NCBI GenBank assembly: GCA_021776685.1
Contig: JAJFFJ010000010.1
Span: forward strand, 1-37,346
DNA from: Alphaproteobacteria bacterium
GTDB lineage: Bacteria; Pseudomonadota; Alphaproteobacteria; Bin65
Length of the DNA stretch: 37,346 bases
Direction: 5' to 3'
The position numbers and the translations under genes are program-made. Of the stretch, positions 7,777 through 15,154 are shown one piece after another. The notes beneath the pieces were generated by a model. That model did not search any database and was not told the origin of the DNA. It saw only the letters and a program-made list of their open reading frames with translations. Numbering within the stretch: position 1 is the first letter of the stretch; each line of letters opens with the position of its first letter.

Positions 7777-9687
7777 ATGGCGCTGGCGATCGATACCTTC
7801 AACAATGCGACCGGGGGGCAGGCCTTTTTCAAGGCAATTGGCCACCCGGCGGCGGCCCCGCGCGCCGATGCATTGATCGCACGGCTTGCCGGCAGCGGGC
7901 CCGTCGCCATCTACGATCCCAACGGTCTGGCCGCAGCTTTCAACGAGATCCACTCACTTGACCGGTTGGATATCGCCGGTGTGTTTGTTCAGGCCCTGGA
8001 AGATCTGGGCGCCACCCGCCTGGGCCATCAGGTGTTGCCTGTGACCGATCTTGCCGGATGCCCGGCGGCAACTGTCCTGATCGTCGCTTTCGACAGCGAG
8101 CGTCTGACGGCCCATGTCCGCCATCTGCTGCCGGATGGCGCAGAGGTGGTCAGCCTGGACGAAATGTGTCTGCCGGACAGCTTCCTGACAAATCCGGGTC
8201 GCTACCTGGATCCGCTTAATTTCGCGACCAACTTTGCCTTCTTCCGCGACCAGGACGGCCACCGCACGACGGTGATGACTGCCAACTATTGGGTTGGCTA
8301 TGGCGCAAAGAACATCCGGCTGTGGTGTCGGCTAATCGGAGAAAATGGCGACACCCTGGCCGAATGGGAGGACGCGCTGGCCGATGCTGTCTGTGGCGTG
8401 CGCATCGACAGCCGCGACGTGCGCAAGCGGTTCGCCCTGGATGACTTCTGCGGCCAGCTCTTCATCCACGCCATCGGCGTCCACGGCCACGACGTCGTCA
8501 AATATGCCCTCGACACATGGGGCGACACGGCGGACCGGCTCTCCTGCACCCACGACGCCAATGCCTGGCCATCAGACCTGTATGCCGGATTGCCGGCCCC
8601 ACAGGACGGTGAGGACGTGTTCCTCTGGGTGCAGAACAGCCACCCCTGCCCCATTCCGGCGCGAGGCGTAGGACTAAACCTCATGGGCAGGGAAGAGGTC
8701 ACGTGGCTCGACCGAGAGATCCCGCCCTTCGGCACCTATGCCCTGAACACCCGTGAATTGCTGCCCGACGCGGCCTGGCCGGCGCAAATCGAGGTTCAGG
8801 CGGGCAAATACTTCGTTCGCCCGCGCTATGAAATTGACGGCCCGTCCGGACGCCGGCGCATTGCCCATGTGAATGTGGAGCGTGCCGACCTTCGCGCCGA
8901 TCCGAAGATCCCCGAATTGTCGAACCTTTTGGGCAAGGGATATGTGCTGCCCGCCCCGGTGCTGCCGCCGGACCGGTTTTCCAGTGCCATGCTGCCGACA
9001 CCGATGGCCACGTGCCAGACCACGCTTCCTGTCGCCCTGCGGGTCTATGACGCCGCCGGGAAAGAGGCGCATGTGCACCGTTTCGGCTGCCTGGGCCGCA
9101 GCGACTCTGCGTGGCTTTCGCTCGATGGCGCATTGGCGGCCAATGGCGGCCTGCCCAGTGGATCCGGGCACATGGAACTGGTGTATGATTTTGCGGACGG
9201 TGGCGAGGCCGACGGCTGGCTTCACGCCATCTTCCGATATGAGGATCGTGGCAGCGGTCATATGGCCGAGACCAGCTTTGGCGCCCATGTCTTCAACACG
9301 GCCCTGACCTACAACCGCGAACCGCAAAGCTATGCCGGCCCGGCCCCCGGCCTGTCGACGCGCCTGTTCCTGCGATTGGGCGCGCCGCCAATGGATACCA
9401 TGTGCCACCTGATCTACAGCGTCGCCACCGAGTGGCACGCGCACAGCGACACCAGCCTGACCCTGCATTCCGGCGCCGGCGACGAGGTCGCCTCAGAGCA
9501 GGTCAAGATCGCTGCAAACGGCTCACTCCACTGGCGGGTCGGCGACGTATTCGGGCTAGACCGGGTCGCCGACGCCGGGCCTGGCGCCTATGTGGTGGTG
9601 CGCGATACCACCTGCCGCCTCTTTGGCTATCACGGTCTGTTGGGCGGTGATGGGGCCTTCAGCTTCGATCACATGTTCGGTTTCTAA
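7777..9687 (+). CDS. Uncharacterised 636-residue protein with Rossmann-like N-terminal part
   Basis: I do not recognise a characterised family. Residues about 35-130 (GPVAIYDPNGLAAAFNEI ... GVFVQALEDLG ... AATVLIVAFDSERLTAHVRHLLP) look like a Rossmann-type nucleotide or sugar-nucleotide sensor fold. The rest is rich in Trp, Gly, His and short beta-type segments (NYWVGYGAKNIRLWCRL, FLWVQNSHPCPIPA, LRVYDAAGKEAHVHRFGCLG), suggesting one or two beta-sandwich domains. There is no signal peptide or membrane helix, so it is probably cytosolic. Base composition matches its neighbours. It follows the 2OG oxygenase by 73 bases on the same strand, which suggests a joint pathway with the oxygenase and the ELM1-like protein. 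Real coding is supported by length, composition and sustained frame. Confidence 0.75.
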   Translation: MALAIDTFNNATGGQAFFKAIGHPAAAPRADALIARLAGSGPVAIYDPNGLAAAFNEIHSLDRLDIAGVFVQALEDLGATRLGHQVLPVTDLAGCPAATVLIVAFDSERLTAHVRHLLPDGAEVVSLDEMCLPDSFLTNPGRYLDPLNFATNFAFFRDQDGHRTTVMTANYWVGYGAKNIRLWCRLIGENGDTLAEWEDALADAVCGVRIDSRDVRKRFALDDFCGQLFIHAIGVHGHDVVKYALDTWGDTADRLSCTHDANAWPSDLYAGLPAPQDGEDVFLWVQNSHPCPIPARGVGLNLMGREEVTWLDREIPPFGTYALNTRELLPDAAWPAQIEVQAGKYFVRPRYEIDGPSGRRRIAHVNVERADLRADPKIPELSNLLGKGYVLPAPVLPPDRFSSAMLPTPMATCQTTLPVALRVYDAAGKEAHVHRFGCLGRSDSAWLSLDGALAANGGLPSGSGHMELVYDFADGGEADGWLHAIFRYEDRGSGHMAETSFGAHVFNTALTYNREPQSYAGPAPGLSTRLFLRLGAPPMDTMCHLIYSVATEWHAHSDTSLTLHSGAGDEVASEQVKIAANGSLHWRVGDVFGLDRVADAGPGAYVVVRDTTCRLFGYHGLLGGDGAFSFDHMFGF

Positions 9688-9831
9688 GCGCCAAAATACA
9701 CAGGTATAGCCATGCATCACTTGCATAGGCAGCCTGGGCGACCTAATTAGGGTGATGCCGCTGGCGCCGGGGCGATCATCTCGGTCCCGCCATGCGCAAT
9801 TTCTCAGGTTTTGCAGCAGGAATTGGCCGAA

Positions 9832-10800
9832 ATGCCCGACACTCACCACGACAAGGTTCTTATCATCGGTTCCGGCCCAGCCGGCTATACCGCCGCCATC
9901 TATGCAGCCCGCGCAGCGCTGGCGCCCCGCGTGGTGGCGGGAATGGAACCCGGCGGCCAGCTCACAATCACCACCGATGTGGAGAACTATCCTGGCTTTG
10001 CTGATGTAATCCAGGGCCCCTGGTTGATGGAACAGATGCAGGCCCAGGCGGAAAGTGTGGGCACGACCCTGACCCACGACCTGATCGTCGATGTGGACTT
10101 CAGCGACCGCCCCTTTCGCTGCACCGGCGACGGCGGCGACACCTATCTGGCGGATACCGTCATCATCACGACAGGCGCGCAGGCCCGCTGGCTCGGTCTG
10201 CCCACCGAAGAGAAATTCATGGGGTTTGGCGTCTCTGCCTGTGCGACCTGCGACGGCTTCTTCTACCGGGAAAAGGAAGTGATCGTGGTCGGCGGCGGCA
10301 ATACAGCCGTGGAGGAGGCGATCTATCTGACAAACCATGCCTCCAGGGTTTACCTGGTCCACCGGCGCGAGGAACTTCGGGCCGAGAAAATCCTGCAGGA
10401 ACGTCTGTTCAAAAACCCCAAGATCGAAATGGTCTGGAACAATGAGCTTGCGGAAGTTACCGGCGATGAGGACCCGATTGGCGTTACGGGCGCAAAGCTG
10501 CGCAATACTCAGACCGGTGAGGTGACCGAACGCACCATCGACGGCGTGTTCGTCGCCATCGGCCACGATCCGGCAACGTCGGTCTTCAAGGACAAGATCG
10601 CCATGGACGACGAGGGCTATATTGTCGTCGAGCCAGGCACCACCCGGACAAATATTCCAGGTGTGTTCGCCGCTGGCGACGTTATCGACAAGACTTATCG
10701 CCAGGCGGTCACCGCGGCCGGCCTGGGTTGCATGGCGGCACTAGACGCCGAGAAATACCTCGCGGAAATGGAAGATCAGCCCCGTGTTGCGGCAGAGTAA
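9832..10800 (+). CDS. trxB: Thioredoxin-disulfide reductase
   Basis: A 322-residue flavoprotein that transfers electrons from NADPH via FAD to thioredoxin. FAD-binding GSGPAG is at 13-18, followed by MEPGGQLTITTDVENYPGF. The redox pair is Cys137-Ala-Thr-Cys140 followed by DGFFY, and the NADPH-binding VVGGGNTAVEEA is near 152. GVFAAGDVIDKTYRQAVTAAGLGCMAA closes the FAD domain. Length is normal for the low-Mr enzyme. The ATG at 9832 (MPDTHHDKV) is preceded by AGGAA; an in-frame TTG at 9811 is less likely. The last 17 bases overlap the downstream LysR gene, so the two are co-transcribed. No strong promoter is seen in 9688-9831. Confidence 0.97.
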   Translation: MPDTHHDKVLIIGSGPAGYTAAIYAARAALAPRVVAGMEPGGQLTITTDVENYPGFADVIQGPWLMEQMQAQAESVGTTLTHDLIVDVDFSDRPFRCTGDGGDTYLADTVIITTGAQARWLGLPTEEKFMGFGVSACATCDGFFYREKEVIVVGGGNTAVEEAIYLTNHASRVYLVHRREELRAEKILQERLFKNPKIEMVWNNELAEVTGDEDPIGVTGAKLRNTQTGEVTERTIDGVFVAIGHDPATSVFKDKIAMDDEGYIVVEPGTTRTNIPGVFAAGDVIDKTYRQAVTAAGLGCMAALDAEKYLAEMEDQPRVAAE

Positions 10801-11746
10801 TACGGCGGTACAGCCGCCGCGGGAAACCACGGCGTCTCACGCCAACATCAGTGGTGCCGTCCAGGACTGGGACAAGCTGCGGATTTTCAGCGCTGTGGCC
10901 GACGCGGGCAGTTTCACCCATGCGGGCGATGTGTTGAGGCTGAGCCAGTCGGCGATCAGCCGTCAGATCAGCGCGCTCGAGGAAAGCCTCAACACGTCTC
11001 TGTTCCACCGGCATGCACGGGGACTTGTCCTGACGGAACAGGGCGAGGTGCTCTACCGGTCGGTTCGGGACATGATCCAGAATCTCAACGCGGCTGAGTC
11101 ACTGATCGCGGAAACCAAAGAGCGGCCCGAGGGGCAGCTTCGCATTACCACCACCACTGGCCTTGGCTCCACATGGCTGGCGCCGCGGATGAACGAGTTC
11201 ATCGAGCTCTATCCCGGCATCCAGGTGAGCCTGCTGATCTCGGACAGCGATTTGGATCTTACCTTGCGTGAGGCGGATGTCGCGATCCGGCTGACCGAAC
11301 CGACCCAGCCCGATTTGGTGCGACGTCAACTGATGAAGATTCACACCCACGTGTACGCGTCGCCCGACTATCTGAAGCACAATGGAATCCCAAAGACCCC
11401 GGATGAGCTGGGTGAGCATCGAATTATCGCGTTCGCGGAAGAAAAGATGCCGCCGGCCTTCGACAACATGAACTGGATTCTGGACGCGCTGCCCACCACG
11501 CGCTTGTCGCCGCGCCTGTCTGTGAACAGCGTCTACGGCATATTTCGGGCCGTGCGCAGTGGCATTGGCCTCGCGGCATTGCCTGATTATATGACTGCGG
11601 ATACGGACCTGGTGCGCGTCCTGCCCGAGTTGGAAGGACCGGAACGGAGCTCCTATTTCGTCTATCCAGAAGCGCTCAGGAAGTCCGCAAGGGTCACCGC
11701 CTTCCGCGAGTTCCTGTTGAAAAAGATTCCAGAGACAACTTTCTAG
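10784..11746 (+). CDS. lsrB: LysR family regulator, LsrB/VtlR type
   Basis: A 320-residue LysR regulator starting at GTG 10784, inside the trxB end. After a 28-residue leader comes DWDKLRIFSAVADAGSFTHAGDVLRLSQSAISRQ, then FHRHARGLVLTEQGE. This HTH resembles the LsrB/VtlR branch of alphaproteobacteria more than generic LysR proteins. The rest is the substrate-binding domain (QLRITTTTGLGSTWLAPRMNEFIELYPGIQVSL). In rhizobia lsrB lies next to trxB, controls redox and membrane functions and is adjacent to AbcR small RNAs; in Brucella VtlR activates AbcR2. That is recalled knowledge. Here a candidate small RNA follows directly at 11885-12028, which supports the subfamily call. GGAAG lies 9 bases before the GTG. 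Confidence 0.85.
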   Translation: MLRQSNTAVQPPRETTASHANISGAVQDWDKLRIFSAVADAGSFTHAGDVLRLSQSAISRQISALEESLNTSLFHRHARGLVLTEQGEVLYRSVRDMIQNLNAAESLIAETKERPEGQLRITTTTGLGSTWLAPRMNEFIELYPGIQVSLLISDSDLDLTLREADVAIRLTEPTQPDLVRRQLMKIHTHVYASPDYLKHNGIPKTPDELGEHRIIAFAEEKMPPAFDNMNWILDALPTTRLSPRLSVNSVYGIFRAVRSGIGLAALPDYMTADTDLVRVLPELEGPERSSYFVYPEALRKSARVTAFREFLLKKIPETTF

Positions 11747-11884
11747 CGCACAAAACTCCAGCAAAACCGGGTAATTCATCCGATGTCTTTTCGAGTCATG
11801 CGTTGATCGCATGGGTTGTTTGTAAAGACCGGCCTAGAGACCCGCGCCTGTCTATACATATTAACCCTTAGGTATGCTGCGCCG

Positions 11885-12028
11885 CACGATGCGCGGAGCT
11901 GCCCCAATTGGCTGGATTGACCAACCGGTTGGAAGGGACCGCCCCTACGGGCGAGCCCTACGTCCTCCCAGACGTGAAGCCTCCCTGTTCCTTAAGCCCC
12001 GGGACCTTTCGGTTCCGGGGTTTTTTTT
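11885..12028 (+). ncRNA. Candidate trans-acting small RNA, AbcR-like, downstream of the lsrB-type gene
   Basis: No protein frame explains this interval, yet it carries ordered RNA structure. There is a palindrome CCAACCGGTTGG, then a hairpin with 5-bp stem CGCCC/GGGCG (11940-11953). Next is a hairpin ACGTC-CTCCCA-GACGT (11960-11975) whose loop is an anti-Shine-Dalgarno sequence. An unpaired second CCTCCC follows at 11980-11985, then a strong terminator at 11997-12028. Exposed CUCCC motifs that pair with ribosome binding sites of ABC-transporter mRNAs are the hallmark of AbcR (alpha-r15) RNAs, which sit beside lsrB in rhizobia. The next gene (msrP) is on the opposite strand, so this is not a leader. 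The 5' end is a guess from -10-like TATGCT (11873-11878); an alternative is TATACA (11853-11858). Confidence 0.55.
11997..12028 (+). terminator. Strong intrinsic terminator of the candidate small RNA
   Basis: CCCCGGGACC, loop TTTC and GGTTCCGGGG form a 10-bp stem (one G-T pair) followed directly by eight T residues. It is the strongest plus-strand terminator in the window and lies 250 bases beyond the LysR stop codon, far from any other plus-strand gene. Confidence 0.9.
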
Positions 12029-12205
12029 GGCTGCCGGCCTGTGACGGAGATCACAGCATCATTTATGGAAATCGGCGATACAGGGGTACCAGCCGGCTGT
12101 CCGGCAGGTAGGCAAACATCGACCGGGGTCCTGTCGCTCCAAAACCTGTCGCCCGCGTCAATGCGGGCGCCCCCCGGCAGACAATGCCGAACATGTGTCG
12201 CAAAT
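12029..12205. other. Structured intergenic stretch, possible second small RNA
   Basis: No convincing protein gene is visible. After the CRP-type site (12040-12055) the plus strand has a weak -10-like GATACA at 12077-12082, at the position expected for a class II CRP promoter. Hairpins follow: GCCGG-CTGT-CCGGC and GCCCGC-GTCAAT-GCGGGC. CCTGTCGC occurs twice (12130-12137 and 12145-12152). With the terminator at 12206-12243 this could be a transcript of about 155 bases, in tandem with the first candidate RNA. Support is structural only. Confidence 0.3.
12040..12055. promoter_or_regulatory. CRP/FNR-type binding site
   Basis: TGTGACGGAGATCACA fits the TGTGA-N6-TCACA consensus of cAMP receptor proteins exactly. 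It lies between two terminators, so its likely target is a non-coding transcript on the plus strand or a read-through product. Which CRP/FNR homologue binds it cannot be told. Confidence 0.5.
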
Positions 12206-12243
12206 GAAAACGGGGCGTGATCATCAGATCGCGCCCCGTTTTC
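12206..12243. terminator. Bidirectional terminator downstream of msrP
   Basis: GAAAACGGGGCG and CGCCCCGTTTTC form a 12-bp perfect stem, with an internal GATC/GATC pairing in the loop. The A/T flanks give a T-run on either strand. It lies 21 bases past the msrP stop on the minus strand and can also stop plus-strand transcription from 11885 onward. Confidence 0.85.
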
Positions 12244-12264
12244 TGTTTGATGCCGGCGGAGTAT

Positions 12265-13248
12265 TTACCGGTAAAGCTGCTCGCCCTTTATCCCGGCGTA
12301 GAGATCACCGATGAACTCCTTGTAACCGTTGAAGAGCTGGGTCGGCACAACCTCGTCCGTGCCCAGGACGCGTTCCCGCGCCTGGCTCCACCGGGGATGG
12401 TCCACCTTGGGATTGACGTTGGCCCAGAAGCCATACTCCCTGGCCTGCAGCTTCTGCCAGAAGGACACCGGGCGTTTGTCGGTGAAGGTAAACCGCACCA
12501 GCGACTTGGCTTGTTTGAAGCCGAATTTCCACGGCGTCGACAACCGCAGCGGCGCGCCATTCTGGGCGCCCAAGGGCTTGCCGTAGATGCCGGTCGCAAG
12601 GAAGGCCAGCTCATGGGTGGCCTCAGCCATGGTCAGCCCCTCGGTATAGGGCCACGGGAACCAGCTCTGCCGCTGACCCGAAGCAACCTTGGGGTTCATG
12701 AAGGTCTGCATCTGCACATATTTTGCGCCAGACAAGGGCTTGGCCAACTCCACCAGGGCCTTCAGGGGGAAGCCGGTCCAGGGCACCACCATTGACCAGG
12801 CTTCGACACAACGAAGACCATAGATGCGCTCTTCCAACGGCATCTTACGGATCAGCGCATCGATATCGATGGTGGTTTTCTTCTCCACCATGCCATCGAA
12901 GGTGACCGTCCAGGGCCGGAGCGGCAGGCGTTGCGCAGCCCGGTAGATCCGCTTGTGCGAGCCAAACTCATAAAAGTTGTTGTAGGTCAGCGCAGATTTG
13001 GGATCGGTCAGCTTACGCAGCGGCTTGTAGCGCAGATTGCGCTTTGCCGGATAAAGATCCAGGGTCGGATCCTTGAATTCCGCGGCCAACGCCTCTTCCA
13101 TGGTTGCGCCCAACAACGCCGGCGGCAATCCCGCAATGATTGACCCGGCTGCAACCCCCTTCATGAGGTTGCGGCGGTCGTTAAAAACCTGTTCTGGCGT
13201 CACCGATTGTTCTGGCCGTTCCCAGCCGCGGTTGCGCTTGATCAACAT
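12265..13248 (-). CDS. msrP: Protein-methionine-sulfoxide reductase catalytic subunit MsrP (YedY)
   Basis: A 327-residue periplasmic molybdopterin enzyme that repairs oxidised methionine in exported proteins. The twin-arginine motif is DRRNLMKG (24-31), followed by the hydrophobic stretch VAAGSIIAGLPPALLGA. TYNNFYEFG (88-96) and GLRCVEAWSMVVPW, with Cys147 as the molybdenum ligand, are diagnostic. The C-terminal FNGYKEFIGDLYAGIKGEQLYR matches the family. The ATG at 13248 follows GGAGG; an upstream in-frame start would add 20 unconserved residues. The usual haem membrane partner msrQ is not next to it: downstream lies the terminator, upstream an MFS gene. Confidence 0.95.
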   Translation of the reverse strand: MLIKRNRGWERPEQSVTPEQVFNDRRNLMKGVAAGSIIAGLPPALLGATMEEALAAEFKDPTLDLYPAKRNLRYKPLRKLTDPKSALTYNNFYEFGSHKRIYRAAQRLPLRPWTVTFDGMVEKKTTIDIDALIRKMPLEERIYGLRCVEAWSMVVPWTGFPLKALVELAKPLSGAKYVQMQTFMNPKVASGQRQSWFPWPYTEGLTMAEATHELAFLATGIYGKPLGAQNGAPLRLSTPWKFGFKQAKSLVRFTFTDKRPVSFWQKLQAREYGFWANVNPKVDHPRWSQARERVLGTDEVVPTQLFNGYKEFIGDLYAGIKGEQLYR

Positions 13249-13350
13249 GGATGCCTCCGACGATAGTTGCCCCTGGCGCGAACGACCAACCAAGCCGTCC
13301 CCTGCCAATATTGTGTGCGAAAACTGGGCAGATTTGCCCTCTCATGCGAA

Positions 13351-14604
13351 TCACCTTGTCGTGACCGCTTCGCCAGCCATCGGCTGCAATCTGGGCACTG
13401 GCCTGTCGCCCAGCGGCCAATAGATCGCAGCCCCCAATACACCCAGCACCGCAGCGATCAGCCAGACCAGATTGAAGGATCCGGTCGCGTCGAAAACAAA
13501 GCCGCCCAGCCAGACCCCCAGCGCCGCACCAATTTGATGGGAGAAGTAGATAATGCCGAACAGCATCGACATATGACGAACGCCGAATATCTGTACCATC
13601 AGGCTGGTGGTCAGCGGGATCACGCCAATCCAGAACACACCGATCACGAACCCGAACAGAATTACCAGGGTCGGTGACGGCGGCAAGGCCAACAACGCCA
13701 GAATGCATACCGTGCGCCCCAGATACATCAGACATAGCAAGTATTTCTTACGGTACTTGTCCCCGAGTGCGCTGAACACAAACGAACCAAGCAGGTTGCC
13801 AACACCGATCATCGTCAGGGTCAGACTACCCATCAACGGCGACAAGCCGATATCCTGCACATAGGCGACCACGTGGGTGCCGATAAAGGTGATCTGGAAA
13901 CCACAGATGAAGAACCCGGCCATCAGAACCCAGTAGCCCCGATGGCCGAAGGCTTCCTGAATGGCCTCGTTCCAGCTTTGCGAATCCACCACCTGGCTAC
14001 CCTGACCGCCTTCGTCTTCCTGCGGTCTCTTGCGTAGGAACAGAGCGCAGACGGCGAGAGACAGCATGCCAAAGCCCATCAGCATCAGCGCTTGGCTCCA
14101 GCCCTGCCAGTCGATCAGGGCATAGTTGACGCCCACCATCACAACATAGCCGACGGACCCGAAGGCACTGGCGATGCCGAGAGCCAAGCCGCGCCGATGG
14201 GGTGGCGCTGCTTTGCCCACAGCACCCAGAATTACGCCGAAGGCGGAACCCGCCAGCGCCATGCCGATCAACACACCGGTTCCCAGATAAAACACACCCT
14301 GACTGGATGGCTCCGCCATGAGCCAGAAGCCGAGGAACCACAGTCCCGCGCTGCCGATCACAACCGGCCGGGCGCCATAGCGGTCCGCAAGGCGGCCAAA
14401 CAATGGTTCGGTCACGCCCCACACCAGGTTCTGGATGGCCAGGGCGATGGAGAATACTTCGCGCCCCCAGCCAGTTGCCTCGACAACGGGCAATTGATAA
14501 AGGCCAAAGCCCTGCCGCCCGCCAATCGTCAGCAGCAGCACAAAGCCGCCGCCCAGCACGATCCAGAAGACGGGGGGCAGCCGGCCGGACGGGCTAGATT
14601 TCAC
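13351..14604 (-). CDS. MFS transporter (monocarboxylate/oxalate-formate antiporter-like)
   Basis: A 417-residue major facilitator with about 12 membrane helices. Visible marks include GGRQGFGLYQLPVVEATGWGREVFSIALAIQNLVWGV in helices 1-2 and the loop 2-3 motif GRLADRYGARPV. The mid-protein hydrophilic loop (RKRPQEDEGGQGSQ) separates the two halves. It resembles the OFA / monocarboxylate branch, which often carries small organic acids. Its start overlaps the TPR gene by 11 bases, and that gene overlaps glcF, so the order glcE-glcF-TPR-MFS looks like one operon. A role as glycolate or lactate permease is an inference from this context. Confidence 0.88.
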   Translation of the reverse strand: MKSSPSGRLPPVFWIVLGGGFVLLLTIGGRQGFGLYQLPVVEATGWGREVFSIALAIQNLVWGVTEPLFGRLADRYGARPVVIGSAGLWFLGFWLMAEPSSQGVFYLGTGVLIGMALAGSAFGVILGAVGKAAPPHRRGLALGIASAFGSVGYVVMVGVNYALIDWQGWSQALMLMGFGMLSLAVCALFLRKRPQEDEGGQGSQVVDSQSWNEAIQEAFGHRGYWVLMAGFFICGFQITFIGTHVVAYVQDIGLSPLMGSLTLTMIGVGNLLGSFVFSALGDKYRKKYLLCLMYLGRTVCILALLALPPSPTLVILFGFVIGVFWIGVIPLTTSLMVQIFGVRHMSMLFGIIYFSHQIGAALGVWLGGFVFDATGSFNLVWLIAAVLGVLGAAIYWPLGDRPVPRLQPMAGEAVTTR

Positions 14605-15154
14605 GATCGCGCAACTGTTTTTCGAGGCGCTGCAAGCGCAAGCGGACCAAGCGTTGATGTGGATTTACCGCCAAAGCGCGGCGGTAAGCAGCAATGGCGT
14701 TGCGTATTTCCTTGCGTTTGACATAGACGGCGCCCATGCCCGCGAGCGCACCGAAATGCCGAGGCTCGAGCGCAAGGACACGCAGGATATCTTTCAACGA
14801 GCCTTCAATGTCACCACCAATGAACCTGGCCACAGCACGTCGATTCCATCCCTCAGCAAAATTCGGCGCCAGGCGGACGACGGCGGAGAACTGGGCAACC
14901 GCTTCTCCCAGGCGCCCACGATGCAACAATGATTGGCCGTTGATCATCATCAGATGGATCTTGCGATTTGGGGCGGTGAACCAGATTTGCCAAATCTGCC
15001 GGGTGAGCGTGCTGCCTTTCGCCTCGTCCTTTGTCTGCTGAAGACGCTTGAACAACGACCCCAACCGCGCGTCCTGTTGGTCGGCAGCCGCAGGCGCAGC
15101 AAAGATGACCACCAGGGGCAGCCACAAGAACCGGAGATGATGCAGTGACCTCAT
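14594..15154 (-). CDS. Exported TPR-repeat protein
   Basis: A 186-residue protein with a signal peptide (MRSLHHLRFLWLPLVVIFAAPAAADQ). From about residue 68 it has about three tetratricopeptide repeats (GQSLLHRGRLGEAVAQFSAVVRLAPNF, NRRAVARFIGGDIEGSLKDILRVLALEP, GMGAVYVKRKEIRNAIAAYRRALAVNP). TPRs bind other proteins; the partner is unknown. It overlaps glcF by four bases (ATGA) and the MFS gene by 11, so translation is probably coupled. Similar small TPR proteins are often found beside unrelated operons, so no role in glycolate oxidation should be assumed. Confidence 0.85.
   Translation of the reverse strand: MRSLHHLRFLWLPLVVIFAAPAAADQQDARLGSLFKRLQQTKDEAKGSTLTRQIWQIWFTAPNRKIHLMMINGQSLLHRGRLGEAVAQFSAVVRLAPNFAEGWNRRAVARFIGGDIEGSLKDILRVLALEPRHFGALAGMGAVYVKRKEIRNAIAAYRRALAVNPHQRLVRLRLQRLEKQLRDREI

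Noticed and set aside
9556-10566. A 336-codon minus-strand frame opposite trxB
   Set aside because: Antisense to a textbook thioredoxin reductase; no domain pattern.
11908-12111. Short open frame of 67 codons across the candidate small RNA
   Set aside because: It runs straight through the strong terminator hairpin and T-run, has no ribosome binding site and no protein-like composition.
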